The position numbers and the translations under genes are program-made. A model generated the notes under the pieces. It did not search any database. It worked only from the letters and a program-made list of their open reading frames with translations, and was not told where the DNA came from. Positions 38,411-48,796 of a stretch of 64,000 nt of DNA are shown piece by piece. This DNA is from Leisingera daeponensis (lineage in GTDB: Bacteria; Pseudomonadota; Alphaproteobacteria; Rhodobacterales; Rhodobacteraceae): contig NZ_JAHVJA010000002.1 of assembly GCF_019801465.1 (NCBI RefSeq), positions 310,001 to 374,000 on the forward strand. The letters are read 5' to 3'. Within the stretch, counting starts at the first letter, position 1. Each line of letters starts with the position of its first letter.

Positions 38411-38466
38411 GACGCCCAGATAAGCGCAACCGGCGGCACAGGGAAGACCCGGACTGGCCGGCGGCG

Positions 38467-39351
38467 CTACCGGGCGGCCTGCTTCGCGGCCTGCCCCTTG
38501 CGCGCGGGCGCGCGCAGAACCACCAGCGCAATGCCGCCCAGCACCGCGGCGGTGCCAAACACCAGCCGCAGCCCGACCGGCTCGCCCAGCAGCACGGCGC
38601 CCGCTAGGATGGCGATCACCGGCACGCTCAGCTGCACCGTGGCCGCCACCGCGGGCGCCAGCTGCGGCAGCACCCGGTACCACAGCGCATAGCCCATGCC
38701 GGAAGTCACCGCGCCCGACAGCACCGCCAGCAGCACGCCCCAGAGGCTGACCACCGTGCCGCCGCCCGCCAGCAGCAGCACCGGCAGCATCATTGCGCTG
38801 GACCAGGCGAAGTTCACCGCCGTCGCCGCCAGCGGCTGCCGGGCGCCGCGGCCCAGCAGGCTGTAGATGCCCCAGCCCAATCCGCTGGCCGCCATTAGCA
38901 GCGACGCCATCAGCGGCACGCCCGTTCCGTCCGCAGGCCAGACCACATAGGCCAGCCCCAGAAAGGCCAGAACCGCCCCCGCCACCTGCATGCCCGCCGC
39001 CGGATTGCCGCGGAGGGCGCCCCACAGGAACATCGAGATCTGCACCACGCCGAACAGCACCAGCGCCCCGAGACCGGCATCCAGATCCTGATACGCCAGG
39101 GTGAACCCCGCCATATACAGCGTCAGCGCCGCCCCGCCCCACAGGGACGCGGGCCGCAGAACCCGCTCACGGCTCCAGGGGTTCAGCCCGCGCGCGGAAC
39201 ACAGCAGCGCCAGCATCAGCGCGCCGGAGACCAGCCGCCACAGGCCGAACCCGGTGGCATCCATATATCCGCCGCCGATCGCCGCCCGGCCAAGGATCGA
39301 GTTGGCGGCAAAGGCCAGCATGGTGAGGCAGACGAGGAGAAACAGGCGCAT
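38467..39351 (-). CDS. EamA/DMT-family transporter
   Basis: A 294-residue drug/metabolite transporter with ten predicted helices in two five-helix EamA repeats (about 1-135 and 145-285). It starts with hydrophobic [20 protein letters not shown], and the second repeat has [19 protein letters not shown]. Substrate unknown. It is 56 bp upstream of the lipase gene and may share a transcript. Confidence 0.85.
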   Translation of the reverse strand: MRLFLLVCLTMLAFAANSILGRAAIGGGYMDATGFGLWRLVSGALMLALLCSARGLNPWSRERVLRPASLWGGAALTLYMAGFTLAYQDLDAGLGALVLFGVVQISMFLWGALRGNPAAGMQVAGAVLAFLGLAYVVWPADGTGVPLMASLLMAASGLGWGIYSLLGRGARQPLAATAVNFAWSSAMMLPVLLLAGGGTVVSLWGVLLAVLSGAVTSGMGYALWYRVLPQLAPAVAATVQLSVPVIAILAGAVLLGEPVGLRLVFGTAAVLGGIALVVLRAPARKGQAAKQAAR

Positions 39352-39445
39352 GCAGCAGGGCTACCCCGGCGGCAAACGCAGGGCCAGTGATTTCTTCGTG
39401 TCAGTCGGCTGTCTCCAATTGCGCATCCGCCTGCGCCAGAAGACT

Positions 39446-40339
39446 TTACCCCTTGAAGACATTTTCCCGATGCCAGCGAAGATATGATTTGTGCGGTTTG
39501 AATGCCGGATTCACAGGTTCGATCAAGCGCCGGTCCGGCAGCAGCAAGCGCGCCAGGGTCGCCTCATCCACCGCCTGTCTGGCAACAAGAACCTCATTGT
39601 CATCGCTGATCGAAAGCAATCCCCGGTCGAACATCCAATGCACGGTTCCCGACAAGGCCAGCCCGTTCCGCACCGTATCCGGGCCGCGCTCCGAGACCGG
39701 AACGATATGCGCAGCCTCCACCTCCGGCCGCCCGCCGCCATTGCGCAACTCCAGCCCTGACATCGAACAGCGGCCGCCATAGGCATGTTTGACCTGCCGC
39801 GCAAAACTGCGGTCCCGGAAGGCCCGCTGGGACAGCAGCATCTCGCGAACCTGATCCTGCGGTTCAAAGACGGTCTGCGCCTCGGCAAAACCGGGCTCTG
39901 CGGTGAAATCTCCGGTTCGCGGAATGGCATTCGGCTCTTCGCGCGCCGCCAGACCGGCGTTGATAATACGCGCAAAATCCGCGTCGGAGATCAGCCGGAC
40001 CGCGCTGGTGTTGCTGCCGCGTGACCTGGGCAACCCGGTTTCATACGGCCCCTGCCCCTCCACCCATCGGGGCACAAAATTCTCGAAAGACAACTCGCTG
40101 GCTGTATCCAGCAGCGCATACGCCAATGCAGGATCTTTCGGATCATCCTGAACCTGAAGCACGCGCTGAACGGAATGGTAGCCTTTGCCGCCGCCGCGCC
40201 GCCCCTCATAAAATATAACCCAGTCTCCGACGGTTTGCTCAACCCGGCTCAGATAGTGTTTCTTCGGAAAATGGTAAGCTTTGCCAGGCTGATCGTCATA
40301 ACCCGAATGCGAAGACTGAATGAAAACTGCTTTGACCAT
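39446..40339 (-). CDS. HNH endonuclease with an N-terminal PUA-like domain
   Basis: A 297-residue putative restriction-type endonuclease. The C-terminal HNH_2 nuclease (about 185-245) has CSMSGLEL, the catalytic AAHIVP (His211), Asn225 and HWMFDRG (His234). The N-terminal 95 residues (YHFPKKHYLSRVEQ, GDWVIFYEGRRGG) look like a PUA/SRA-like base-recognition domain (inference). There is no methylase partner next to it. This stretch is clearly less GC-rich than its neighbours, which suggests acquisition by transfer. Confidence 0.75.
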   Translation of the reverse strand: MVKAVFIQSSHSGYDDQPGKAYHFPKKHYLSRVEQTVGDWVIFYEGRRGGGKGYHSVQRVLQVQDDPKDPALAYALLDTASELSFENFVPRWVEGQGPYETGLPRSRGSNTSAVRLISDADFARIINAGLAAREEPNAIPRTGDFTAEPGFAEAQTVFEPQDQVREMLLSQRAFRDRSFARQVKHAYGGRCSMSGLELRNGGGRPEVEAAHIVPVSERGPDTVRNGLALSGTVHWMFDRGLLSISDDNEVLVARQAVDEATLARLLLPDRRLIEPVNPAFKPHKSYLRWHRENVFKG

Positions 40340-40469
40340 GGCGGCGACTTTAATCGTTGCTTCGAGACCGAAAAGAGGCAGGAAAACCAGCGCCCCGCTC
40401 TTTCACCTTTGCACAAATACTCGCGCCGCAGGCAGGCCCGCAAGGCGGGCCTTCATTACCCGCAGAAAC

Positions 40470-40496
40470 AAAAAGGGGCCGCCCTGAGGCAGCCCC
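40470..40496 (-). terminator. terminator of groESL
   Basis: A roughly 9-bp stem (40475-40496, one mismatch) followed on the minus strand by TTTTT (40474-40470), about 95 bp past the groEL stop. Confidence 0.65.
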
Positions 40497-40589
40497 AAAT
40501 CTTGCAGTCATCAGCGGCGGGCTTCCGGCAGATTGGCCTTAACAGCCAATCGCCTGTCGCCTCATCCCAAATCCCAAAGGGATTTGTGA

Positions 40590-42242
<1,653 letters not shown>

Positions 42243-42302
42243 TCACTCTCCTAGAGAAATTCTGTGGGTTTCAGCGATCAGGGATCAGAGCAGCCGGACG
42301 GC

Positions 42303-42590
42303 TTACTCGATGATGCCCATGATGTCGCTTTCCTTCATCATCAGCAGCTCTTCACCGTCGACGGTGATCTCGGTGCCGGACCATTTGCCGAACATGATGC
42401 GGTCGCCGGACTTCACGGCCATCTCGATCAGCTCGCCGCTGTCCTTGCGGGCGCCTGCGCCGCATGCAACCACAACGCCCTCGCTCGGCTTTTCCTTGGC
42501 GGAATCGGGGATGATCAGGCCGCCTGCGGTTTTCTCTTCGCTTTCGGTGCGGCGCACCAGCACGCGGTCATGAAGCGGTTTCAATGCCAT
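42303..42590 (-). CDS. groES: 10-kDa co-chaperonin GroES
   Basis: A 95-residue lid subunit of the chaperonin. It begins [14 protein letters not shown], carries the mobile loop around [20 protein letters not shown] and ends DIMGIIE. First gene of the groESL operon, with a CIRCE element and a strong promoter about 70-130 bp upstream. Confidence 0.98.
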   Translation of the reverse strand: MALKPLHDRVLVRRTESEEKTAGGLIIPDSAKEKPSEGVVVACGAGARKDSGELIEMAVKSGDRIMFGKWSGTEITVDGEELLMMKESDIMGIIE

Positions 42591-42656
42591 CTTTGCAGCT
42601 CCTTGAAAGGCTCAAAGGTTGTTATCTATTGGACCTCCGCCTCCCCGGCGGGGCCG

Positions 42657-42683
42657 TTATCACTCACAGGGGGTGAGTGCTAA
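42657..42683. promoter_or_regulatory. CIRCE element (HrcA operator)
   Basis: TTATCACTC (42657-42665), 9-bp spacer, GAGTGCTAA (42675-42683). It matches the CIRCE consensus TTAGCACTC-N9-GAGTGCTAA with one change in the left arm. Located at the predicted transcription start of groESL, so HrcA repression is expected; hrcA is not in this window. Confidence 0.92.
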
Positions 42684-42690
42684 CGAGGGG

Positions 42691-42719
42691 AAGCTAGGAA
42701 TGCCCCCGCATCTTGTCAA
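42691..42719 (-). promoter_or_regulatory. sigma70 promoter of groESL
   Basis: On the minus strand TTGACA (42719-42714), a 17-bp spacer and TAGCTT (42696-42691), directly upstream of CIRCE. Confidence 0.8.
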
Positions 42720-42731
42720 CACGGAATCAGC

Positions 42732-42760
42732 AAAAAAGTGAGGGCGCCGGAGCGCCCTCT
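42732..42760 (-). terminator. terminator of the IPNS-like gene
   Basis: GAGGGCGC / GCGCCCTC-type stem followed on the minus strand by TTTTTT (42737-42732). It insulates the groESL promoter 13 bp further on. Confidence 0.85.
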
Positions 42761-42781
42761 GACTGCCGCGGGTTCACCCCC

Positions 42782-43783
42782 TTATGCAGCCTTGGTTTTC
42801 AGGTGCGGAAAGCTGTCCCTGAAGCGGCCGAATTTATGCGCGCCGCAGGTGACCGGTTCATAGCGCGCGGGGTTCTCCGCGCTGACGCAGCTGTCCAGCG
42901 GCTGGAACACCGCATCCGCATCGGCGTCGATGAAGAACGGAATCGAATAGCGTTCCCGGCCGGAGGCATTCACCACCCGGTGCAGGTTGGCCAGATACAG
43001 GTCATTGGTCAGCCGCTGAATCAGATCGCCGATGTTGATGACAAATGTCCCGGCAATCGGCGGCCCCTCCACCCAGGCGCCGTCGCGGTTCATTACCTGC
43101 AACCCGCCCACATCGTCCTGCGCCAGGATGGTCAGGCTGCCGTAATCGGTATGGGCGCCGATCCCCATCACGCTTTCGTCGATCTGCCCTTCCTGCGGCG
43201 GGTAATGCAGCAGCCGCTGGATGGTGATCGGGTTCTGCATCCGCGGCGCAAAGAAATCCGCCTCCAGATCCAGGCTGACCGCAATCGCCCGCATCAGCCG
43301 CTGCGCCAGCCCCTTCATCTCCTGATGGTAGCCATAGACCGCGCGCGCAAATTCCGGCCGCGCCGCGGGCCACAGGTTGGGGCCGAAGAACGGCGCGTCC
43401 CCGGCCGGGCTTTCCGGCCCGATGTCGAAACACTCTTTCAGGTCCCTGGTCTTCTTGGGGTCGGTGTTCTCGCCGAAGATCTCGATATAGCCGCGCAGGG
43501 CAAGGCCCGACTTGGAGATATGCAGGTCCATCTTGTCCTGCAGCGGCAGGTCGAAAAAGCGGCGGGTCTCCTCAAAGGCGCCGTTCACAACCGCCTCCGG
43601 CACCCCGTGGTTCCTGACATAGAAGAAGCCGGCGTTGGTCAGCGCCCAGCGGATTTCCTTGGCCACCTCGAACAGGCTGCCGCCTGTGTTCAGCGCGCTG
43701 ACGTCGATCACCGGGATCTTGTCGAAGGAGACCCGCTGCGCCCGCAGCCGGTCCTGAAGCCGGTCGATATCCTGATCTGCCAT
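42782..43783 (-). CDS. isopenicillin-N-synthase-like 2OG-Fe(II) oxygenase
   Basis: A 333-residue non-heme iron oxygenase with the DIOX_N domain (IPVIDVSALN onward, FFYVRNHGVP) and the 2OG-Fe(II) core: His211 and Asp213 (GAHTDYGSLTIL), His268 (NLHRVVN) and the 2OG-binding RYS (278-280) in RYSIPFFIDAD. Homologues act on varied small molecules; the substrate is unknown. It stands alone, closed by its own terminator. Confidence 0.88.
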   Translation of the reverse strand: MADQDIDRLQDRLRAQRVSFDKIPVIDVSALNTGGSLFEVAKEIRWALTNAGFFYVRNHGVPEAVVNGAFEETRRFFDLPLQDKMDLHISKSGLALRGYIEIFGENTDPKKTRDLKECFDIGPESPAGDAPFFGPNLWPAARPEFARAVYGYHQEMKGLAQRLMRAIAVSLDLEADFFAPRMQNPITIQRLLHYPPQEGQIDESVMGIGAHTDYGSLTILAQDDVGGLQVMNRDGAWVEGPPIAGTFVINIGDLIQRLTNDLYLANLHRVVNASGRERYSIPFFIDADADAVFQPLDSCVSAENPARYEPVTCGAHKFGRFRDSFPHLKTKAA

Positions 43784-43940
43784 TGCTGTCTCCCCTTGTG
43801 CAAAGCTGCGCCAGTCATCGGCCGCCGGGGCGGAACGCTCAACAGGGAAAAAATGCCGATCAGGTGAGATAAATTAAACTCAACAGCGCCTAATACCTTA
43901 AATAGAAGCGGATTTGAGCATCACATAGAACGGTATTTTC

Positions 43941-44633
43941 TCAATCAATGGCAGGGGTGGACACGCCCGCCTCCCAGCTCTCCGCCCAATGCACCAGCCC
44001 TTCGCGGCCCGCATCGGTCAGCTGGTAAATGCCGGTCTCCACCCGCTCGAACCAGCCATAGTGGTTGCTGGCCATCAGCCGCGTGGCCCGCGCCACGCCG
44101 GTGGCCCTGGCGACCGCCGCCCCCTTGCAGGCGCCCGCTTCGGCCAGATGCGCCGCACAGGCCAGCGCGTCCTGGCGGTAGGCGGTGACAATGCCGTGCC
44201 GGGTGGCGCCGCCCGCGTTGGGATCGCCGCGCAAGGTTTGAAACTCCCGCAGCAGCCGCGCCTGCTTCTTCTTCGATTTGCGCGGCGCATAGGGCCCCGG
44301 GTCGCAATGCACCTCGGCCCGGCCGTCCGCCAGCACCGTGATCAGCCCCAGGCCCAGCCGCCGGCACATCGCCAGATTGTCCTTCATCATCCGCCGCGCC
44401 TGCCGCCCCCCGGGCCGCGGCACCGCGATATAAACCTGATCGGTAATGGCCAGCCGCGCGATCGCCTGGTGAAACAGCGACAGCGAGAACTTCAGCTTCA
44501 GCTCGACGATCACCGGCGGCTCCGCGCCGCGCACAGCCACCACATCGGCGGCGCCCACCTCGCCCTTCACGGCGTAGCCCTGCCCTTCCAGCAGCGCCTT
44601 CACCGGCGCATACAGCTGATCCTCGCGTTCCAT
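43941..44633 (-). CDS. DUF2161 protein, putative PD-(D/E)XK nuclease fold
   Basis: A 230-residue protein of the DUF2161 family common in Rhodobacterales. The nuclease-like core shows GEVGAADVVAV (Asp30) and VIVELKLKFS (Glu44, Lys46), the D-(D/E)xK signature, within the first 110 residues. A basic patch RKSKKKQARLL (about 120) and a C-terminal winged-helix-like region (RHGIVTAYRQDAL to the end) follow. Likely acts on nucleic acid, but no activity has been assigned as far as I know. Confidence 0.82.
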   Translation of the reverse strand: MEREDQLYAPVKALLEGQGYAVKGEVGAADVVAVRGAEPPVIVELKLKFSLSLFHQAIARLAITDQVYIAVPRPGGRQARRMMKDNLAMCRRLGLGLITVLADGRAEVHCDPGPYAPRKSKKKQARLLREFQTLRGDPNAGGATRHGIVTAYRQDALACAAHLAEAGACKGAAVARATGVARATRLMASNHYGWFERVETGIYQLTDAGREGLVHWAESWEAGVSTPAID

Positions 44634-44669
44634 GCCCCATGACTGGCAGGAACCGGGCGCCTTGGCAAC

Positions 44670-45467
44670 TCAGTGCCGGTCGCCGCTTTGCCGGTTGGCT
44701 TCGCTGATCCAGTCCGCGGCAAAGGCCACCAGCGCGCTGTAGCTGCAAAGGCGGCACTCCGCTGCGCCCAGCCGCCCAGTTGCGACCGCCCCGGCGCCCT
44801 CAAACGCCGCCCCCACCAGTGGGAACAGCCGGTTCAGGTCATCGGCCGCATCCGGCGTCTCCATCCAGGGCGCGTCACCGCTGCCGGTCTTGAACCGGCG
44901 GATCTTGGTGCGCTTCACCTCCGCCAGGCTTTCCGCGGTGTGCAGCGCCGAGCAGCGGTTCCAGCCCACCCCAACCAGCAGAATCTTCATCTGCCGCCGG
45001 TGCCGCAGCCGGCCCATCGGCGTGCCCTCGCCCAGCGCCCAGGCCAGCCGGTGCGGTTCCAGGTGCTCGGCGGCATCCGCCCCGTTCAGGCAGACCGACA
45101 CCGCCGGGTGGCTGCTGCGCAGGGTGCCGGGCCAGGTCCGGAAAGTCTCGGCGATCACGCCCATTCCCGCGGTCGGCGACCGCTCCGGATCATGGCCGGG
45201 AACCGCCCTCTCCGCCTCCGCCGCAGCTGCCTCCGGCAGGCTGTCCCGGTCCAGGTCCGCCGGAAAATAGGCGTCGGTTGAAAACCCCGGCATTGCCAGC
45301 AGCCCCGACGGTCCCGCAGCCGCCTGCATCGCTTCAATCACCGCAGCCGCTCCGCCTGCAACCGGCCCCAGCGCCCGCATCGAGGCATGCACGAACAGCC
45401 CGTCGCCGGGCGCAACGCCCAAGGCCTGCAGATCCGCGGCAAGGGTATCGGAAGTCAGAAGTGCCAT
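44670..45467 (-). CDS. AAC(3)-family N-acetyltransferase-like protein
   Basis: A 265-residue Antibiotic_NAT-fold protein. The N-terminal GLFVHASMRALGPVAGGAAAV and the active-site region CSALHTAESLAEVKR (His and Glu of the HxxE-type site) fit the AAC(3)/YokD family. Chromosomal members in environmental bacteria often have non-aminoglycoside substrates (FrbF, BA2930-like), so resistance should not be assumed. It is 36 bp upstream of the DUF2161 gene. Confidence 0.82.
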   Translation of the reverse strand: MALLTSDTLAADLQALGVAPGDGLFVHASMRALGPVAGGAAAVIEAMQAAAGPSGLLAMPGFSTDAYFPADLDRDSLPEAAAAEAERAVPGHDPERSPTAGMGVIAETFRTWPGTLRSSHPAVSVCLNGADAAEHLEPHRLAWALGEGTPMGRLRHRRQMKILLVGVGWNRCSALHTAESLAEVKRTKIRRFKTGSGDAPWMETPDAADDLNRLFPLVGAAFEGAGAVATGRLGAAECRLCSYSALVAFAADWISEANRQSGDRH

Positions 45468-45703
45468 GATGTGACAGGGCCTGTGTCAAAGCGGCCGAGC
45501 GCCCGCTGGTTTTTCGCAGACTGCCCGCCGCCGCCCCCGGCGGCAAGCCGGTTTTCACCCGCTGCAAGCTCTCATTCTGAAGGAGACGGAGGGTTTTACA
45601 TTGCCGCGCCTGCTGCCCCGCCCTAGGCTCATATACTCAGGCCGCAACTGCTGGGGCCGCAACCCAGGCCGCAGTTCCGGCACTTCCGGGGAAAGGGCGC
45701 GCG

Positions 45704-46687
45704 ATGAAACGGATAGCACTGGCACTTGCCCTGATTCTGCAGGCCTCTGCCGGGTTTGCCGCCTGCCGCGGCATCGACTACCGCGACCACCTGCCCGCCG
45801 CTGCCCGGGCGCATCTGGACCGCGAGATGGCGGCCACCCCGTTCTCCGAGGGCAACCACTGGGTCGCCACCAAGGGCGGCCGCACCATTCACGTGATCGG
45901 CACCATGCACGGCGGCGATGCCCGCATGGCCAAGGTGATGCGCACCCTGCGCCCGGCGCTGCGGTCGGCGCAGGCGATCTACCTGGAGACCTCGGACCAG
46001 GACATGCAGCGCCTGGACCCGATGCCGCCGGCCCTGGCCCGCAGCTTCCTGCTGCCGCAGGGGCGCGAGCTGCGGCAGCTGCTGCCGCCGGACGCCTGGC
46101 GGCGGTTCGAACTGACCGCCCGGGTGGCCGGCGCCAACCTGGAAACCATGAACCGGATGCAGCCCTGGGCGATCTCGATGTTCCTGGTGCAAAGCGGCTG
46201 CCGCCCCTACGGCTTCGGCCTGCGCCGCGGGCTGGACGACCGGATCGCCGATTTCGCCCGCCGCAAGCGGATTCCGCTCGGCGCGCTGGAAACCCCGGAG
46301 CAGGCGCTGGCCGCGATCGCCAGCCTGCCGCTCAGGGACCAGGCCCGGATGCTGGAGCTGGAGCTGCAGCTGGTGCAGTCGGACAAGCCCGAGGACGCCA
46401 CCCCGGTTGAGGCCTATTTCGACCAGAGCGTCTGGACCTCCTTCGTGCTGGCGCCCTGGATCAGCGCCCAGTACAGCAGCTTCACCCATGCCGAGACCAA
46501 GCGGCTGTGGGCCCAGTACAACCGCCGCCTGCTGGACCAGCGCAACATCCGCTGGATGAAGGTGATCCAGGCCGCCCGCCAGGACCGCTTCGTGATCGCC
46601 GTCGGCGCCGCCCACCTGCCGGGCAAAAACGGGCTCTTGAACTTGCTGCAGGCCAAGGGCTTCAGCCTCAGCCGCGCCCCGTGGTAG
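45704..46687 (+). CDS. TraB/GumN family exported protein, copy 1
   Basis: A 327-residue protein with a signal peptide (about 1-19) and the TraB/GumN pattern: IHVIGTMHGGDARM (GTxH metal motif, about 62-75), YLETSD, and the C-terminal VIAVGAAHLPGKNGLLNLLQ (GxxH). The fold is related to EreA/ChaN-like metallohydrolases (Tiki family). Probably a periplasmic metal-dependent hydrolase. A tandem paralogue follows after 46 bp, with the same length and motif layout. Confidence 0.88.
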   Translation: MKRIALALALILQASAGFAACRGIDYRDHLPAAARAHLDREMAATPFSEGNHWVATKGGRTIHVIGTMHGGDARMAKVMRTLRPALRSAQAIYLETSDQDMQRLDPMPPALARSFLLPQGRELRQLLPPDAWRRFELTARVAGANLETMNRMQPWAISMFLVQSGCRPYGFGLRRGLDDRIADFARRKRIPLGALETPEQALAAIASLPLRDQARMLELELQLVQSDKPEDATPVEAYFDQSVWTSFVLAPWISAQYSSFTHAETKRLWAQYNRRLLDQRNIRWMKVIQAARQDRFVIAVGAAHLPGKNGLLNLLQAKGFSLSRAPW

Positions 46688-46733
46688 GCTGCGGCAGATC
46701 GGCCTTGCACTTCCCCTTTCAGGATATTCTTTC

Positions 46734-47714
46734 ATGCGTTTTCTCCTCGCCCTTGCCTTCCTGCTGCTGCCCGCGCCGCTTTGGGCCGCCTGTTCCGGCA
46801 CCGATCAGCGGCTGGCGCTGTCCGCCGTTGAACGGGCCGAAATCGACGCCCGGGTCGCCGCCACACCGTTTGCCGAGGGCAACCACTGGATCGCCCGCCG
46901 CGGCAGCCGCACCGTGCATGTGGTCGGCACCATGCACATCAACGACCCGCGGCTGGACGCGGTCACCGAAGCGCTGAAACCGCTGATTGCCGAAGCCGAC
47001 CTGCTGCTGCTCGAAGGCACCCGGCGCGAGGAGGCCGAGATGATGGCCGCGATCGGCCGCGACCCGTCGCTGACCCTGATCACCGACGGCCCCAGCCTGA
47101 TCGACCGGCTGGAGCCGCAGGAGTGGCAAAGCCTGGCCGAAACCGCCCGCGCCAATGGCGTCGCGCCCTGGATGGCCGCCAAGATGCGGCCTTGGTTCCT
47201 GGCCGTTTCCCTGGCGGTTCCGCCCTGCCTGCGCGGCTCGCCGGAACTGACCCGCGGCCTCGACAAGCGGCTGGAGCAGGCCGCCAACGAGGCCGGCACC
47301 GGCACCCGGGCGCTGGAAAGCCCGATGACCGTGTTCGAGGTGTTCAACAGCGAGCCGCTGGAGGAGCAGGTCCGCCAGCTGCGCGCCTACCTGACGCTTC
47401 TGGGCGGCGAACAGGATGCGATCCTCACCATGATCGAAAGCTATTTCGACGAGCAGGCTCAAACCTATTTCACCATCTACGAGCGCGACTTCCTGCAGTC
47501 GGACGCGCTGCCGCCGGAGGAAACCCGCCGGATCTGGCAGGAGGCGATGGAGGACCTGCTGGACAACCGCAACCGCGCCTGGATCCCGGTGATCGAGGCG
47601 GCGGAGGGCGATCTGATCGTGGTGGCCGCCGGGGCGCTGCACCTGCCCGGCGCGCACGGCGTGCTGAACCTGCTGAAGCAAAAGGGCTACGCATTGGAGC
47701 GCGCCCCGTTCTGA
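46734..47714 (+). CDS. TraB/GumN family exported protein, copy 2
   Basis: A 326-residue paralogue of the preceding gene, with a signal peptide (about 1-19) and the same motif order: VHVVGTMHINDPR, LLLLEGTRREE and VVAAGALHLPGAHGVLNLLKQKGYALERAPF-type end (GALH metal motif). AGGA nine bases before the ATG. Overall similarity to copy 1 is clear at both ends (TPFxEGNHW, ALERAPF/SLSRAPW) but weaker in the middle, so the duplication is old. Confidence 0.88.
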   Translation: MRFLLALAFLLLPAPLWAACSGTDQRLALSAVERAEIDARVAATPFAEGNHWIARRGSRTVHVVGTMHINDPRLDAVTEALKPLIAEADLLLLEGTRREEAEMMAAIGRDPSLTLITDGPSLIDRLEPQEWQSLAETARANGVAPWMAAKMRPWFLAVSLAVPPCLRGSPELTRGLDKRLEQAANEAGTGTRALESPMTVFEVFNSEPLEEQVRQLRAYLTLLGGEQDAILTMIESYFDEQAQTYFTIYERDFLQSDALPPEETRRIWQEAMEDLLDNRNRAWIPVIEAAEGDLIVVAAGALHLPGAHGVLNLLKQKGYALERAPF

Positions 47715-47743
47715 GCACAACGCCGCATTGCAGCAGCTGCGGG

Positions 47744-47772
47744 GTGACAAGCCTGCGCGCCAGCCCTATAAG
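47744..47772 (+). promoter_or_regulatory. probable promoter of ppaC
   Basis: GTGACA (47744-47749), 17-bp spacer, TATAAG (47767-47772), 48 bp before the ppaC start codon. Confidence 0.55.
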
Positions 47773-47820
47773 GCGCGCAAATCCCGCATTTCTGACCTTA
47801 TGCATGAACAGGACAGCCCC

Positions 47821-48741
47821 ATGACCATCCAAGTTTTCGGCCATAAATCCCCCGACACCGATTCCACCGGCTCCCCGATCATCTGGGCCTGGTACCTGAA
47901 CGAGGTGAAGGGCGTTGCCGCCGCGCCCAAGCTGCTGGGCGAGCCGAACACCGAAGCCGCCTTCATGCTGCAGCGCTGGGGCTTCGAGAAGCCGGAAATC
48001 ATCGCCGACGTGGCCGATGACGCGGCTGTTGTCATCGTCGACACCAACAACCCGGCCGAGCTGCCCGCCAACATCAACGGCGCCGACGTGCAGGCGATCA
48101 TCGACCACCACAAGCTGGTCGGCGGCCTGGAAACCAAGGGCCCGATCGACATCACCATCCGCCCGCTGGCCTGCACCGCCACCATCATGTTTGACCTGAT
48201 GGGCGACGATGCCGCCAAGATGCCCGAGGCGATCAAGGGCGCGGCGCTGACCTGCATCCTGTCTGACACGCTGGAATTCCGCTCCCCGACCACCACCGCG
48301 CATGACAAGGCCGTGGCCGAGAAGCTGGCCGCCGACCTGGGCATCAATATCGCCGACTACGCCGCCGAGATGTTCGCCGCCAAGTCCGACGTCTCCTCCT
48401 TCTCCGACGCCGAACTGCTGCGCATGGACTCCAAGGAATACGAAGTCGACGGCACCAAGTTCCGCGTTTCGGTTCTGGAAACCACCGCGCCGGCCGTGGT
48501 TCTGGACCGCAAGGCGTCGCTGATGAACACCATGACCGATGTCGCGTCTGAGGACGGCGTCGATCAGGTGCTGCTGTTCGTTGTCGACATCCTGAACGAG
48601 GAAGCCACCCTGCTGGTGCCGAACGACCTGGTGAAGACCGTGGCCAGCAAATCCTTCGGCGCCGATGCCGCCGGCGACACCGTGGTGCTGCCGGGCATCA
48701 TGTCCCGCAAGAAACAGATCATTCCGAACCTCAAGGTCTGA
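47821..48741 (+). CDS. ppaC: manganese-dependent inorganic pyrophosphatase
   Basis: Family II (DHH) pyrophosphatase, 306 residues, hydrolyses PPi to phosphate in the cytoplasm. The N-terminal metal motif FGHKSPDTDS (His8, Asp12, Asp14), VDTNN, the DHH signature IDHHK and the C-terminal substrate motif SRKKQIIP are all seen. Start at 47821 with AGGA eight bases upstream; an in-frame earlier start would add 31 unlikely residues. Own promoter and terminator. Confidence 0.96.
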   Translation: MTIQVFGHKSPDTDSTGSPIIWAWYLNEVKGVAAAPKLLGEPNTEAAFMLQRWGFEKPEIIADVADDAAVVIVDTNNPAELPANINGADVQAIIDHHKLVGGLETKGPIDITIRPLACTATIMFDLMGDDAAKMPEAIKGAALTCILSDTLEFRSPTTTAHDKAVAEKLAADLGINIADYAAEMFAAKSDVSSFSDAELLRMDSKEYEVDGTKFRVSVLETTAPAVVLDRKASLMNTMTDVASEDGVDQVLLFVVDILNEEATLLVPNDLVKTVASKSFGADAAGDTVVLPGIMSRKKQIIPNLKV

Positions 48742-48765
48742 TCGCGGCCATCCCGCAAACGGATC

Positions 48766-48796
48766 AAAGGCGCCCTGCGGGCGCCTTTTTCTTTTT
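48766..48796 (+). terminator. terminator of ppaC
   Basis: Perfect 10-bp stem AAAGGCGCCC / GGGCGCCTTT followed by TTCTTTTT, 25 bp after the stop. Confidence 0.9.

Noticed and set aside
44670..45467. Acquired aminoglycoside resistance gene
   Set aside because: GC and codon use match the neighbours and no mobile element flanks it; the fold has many non-resistance members.
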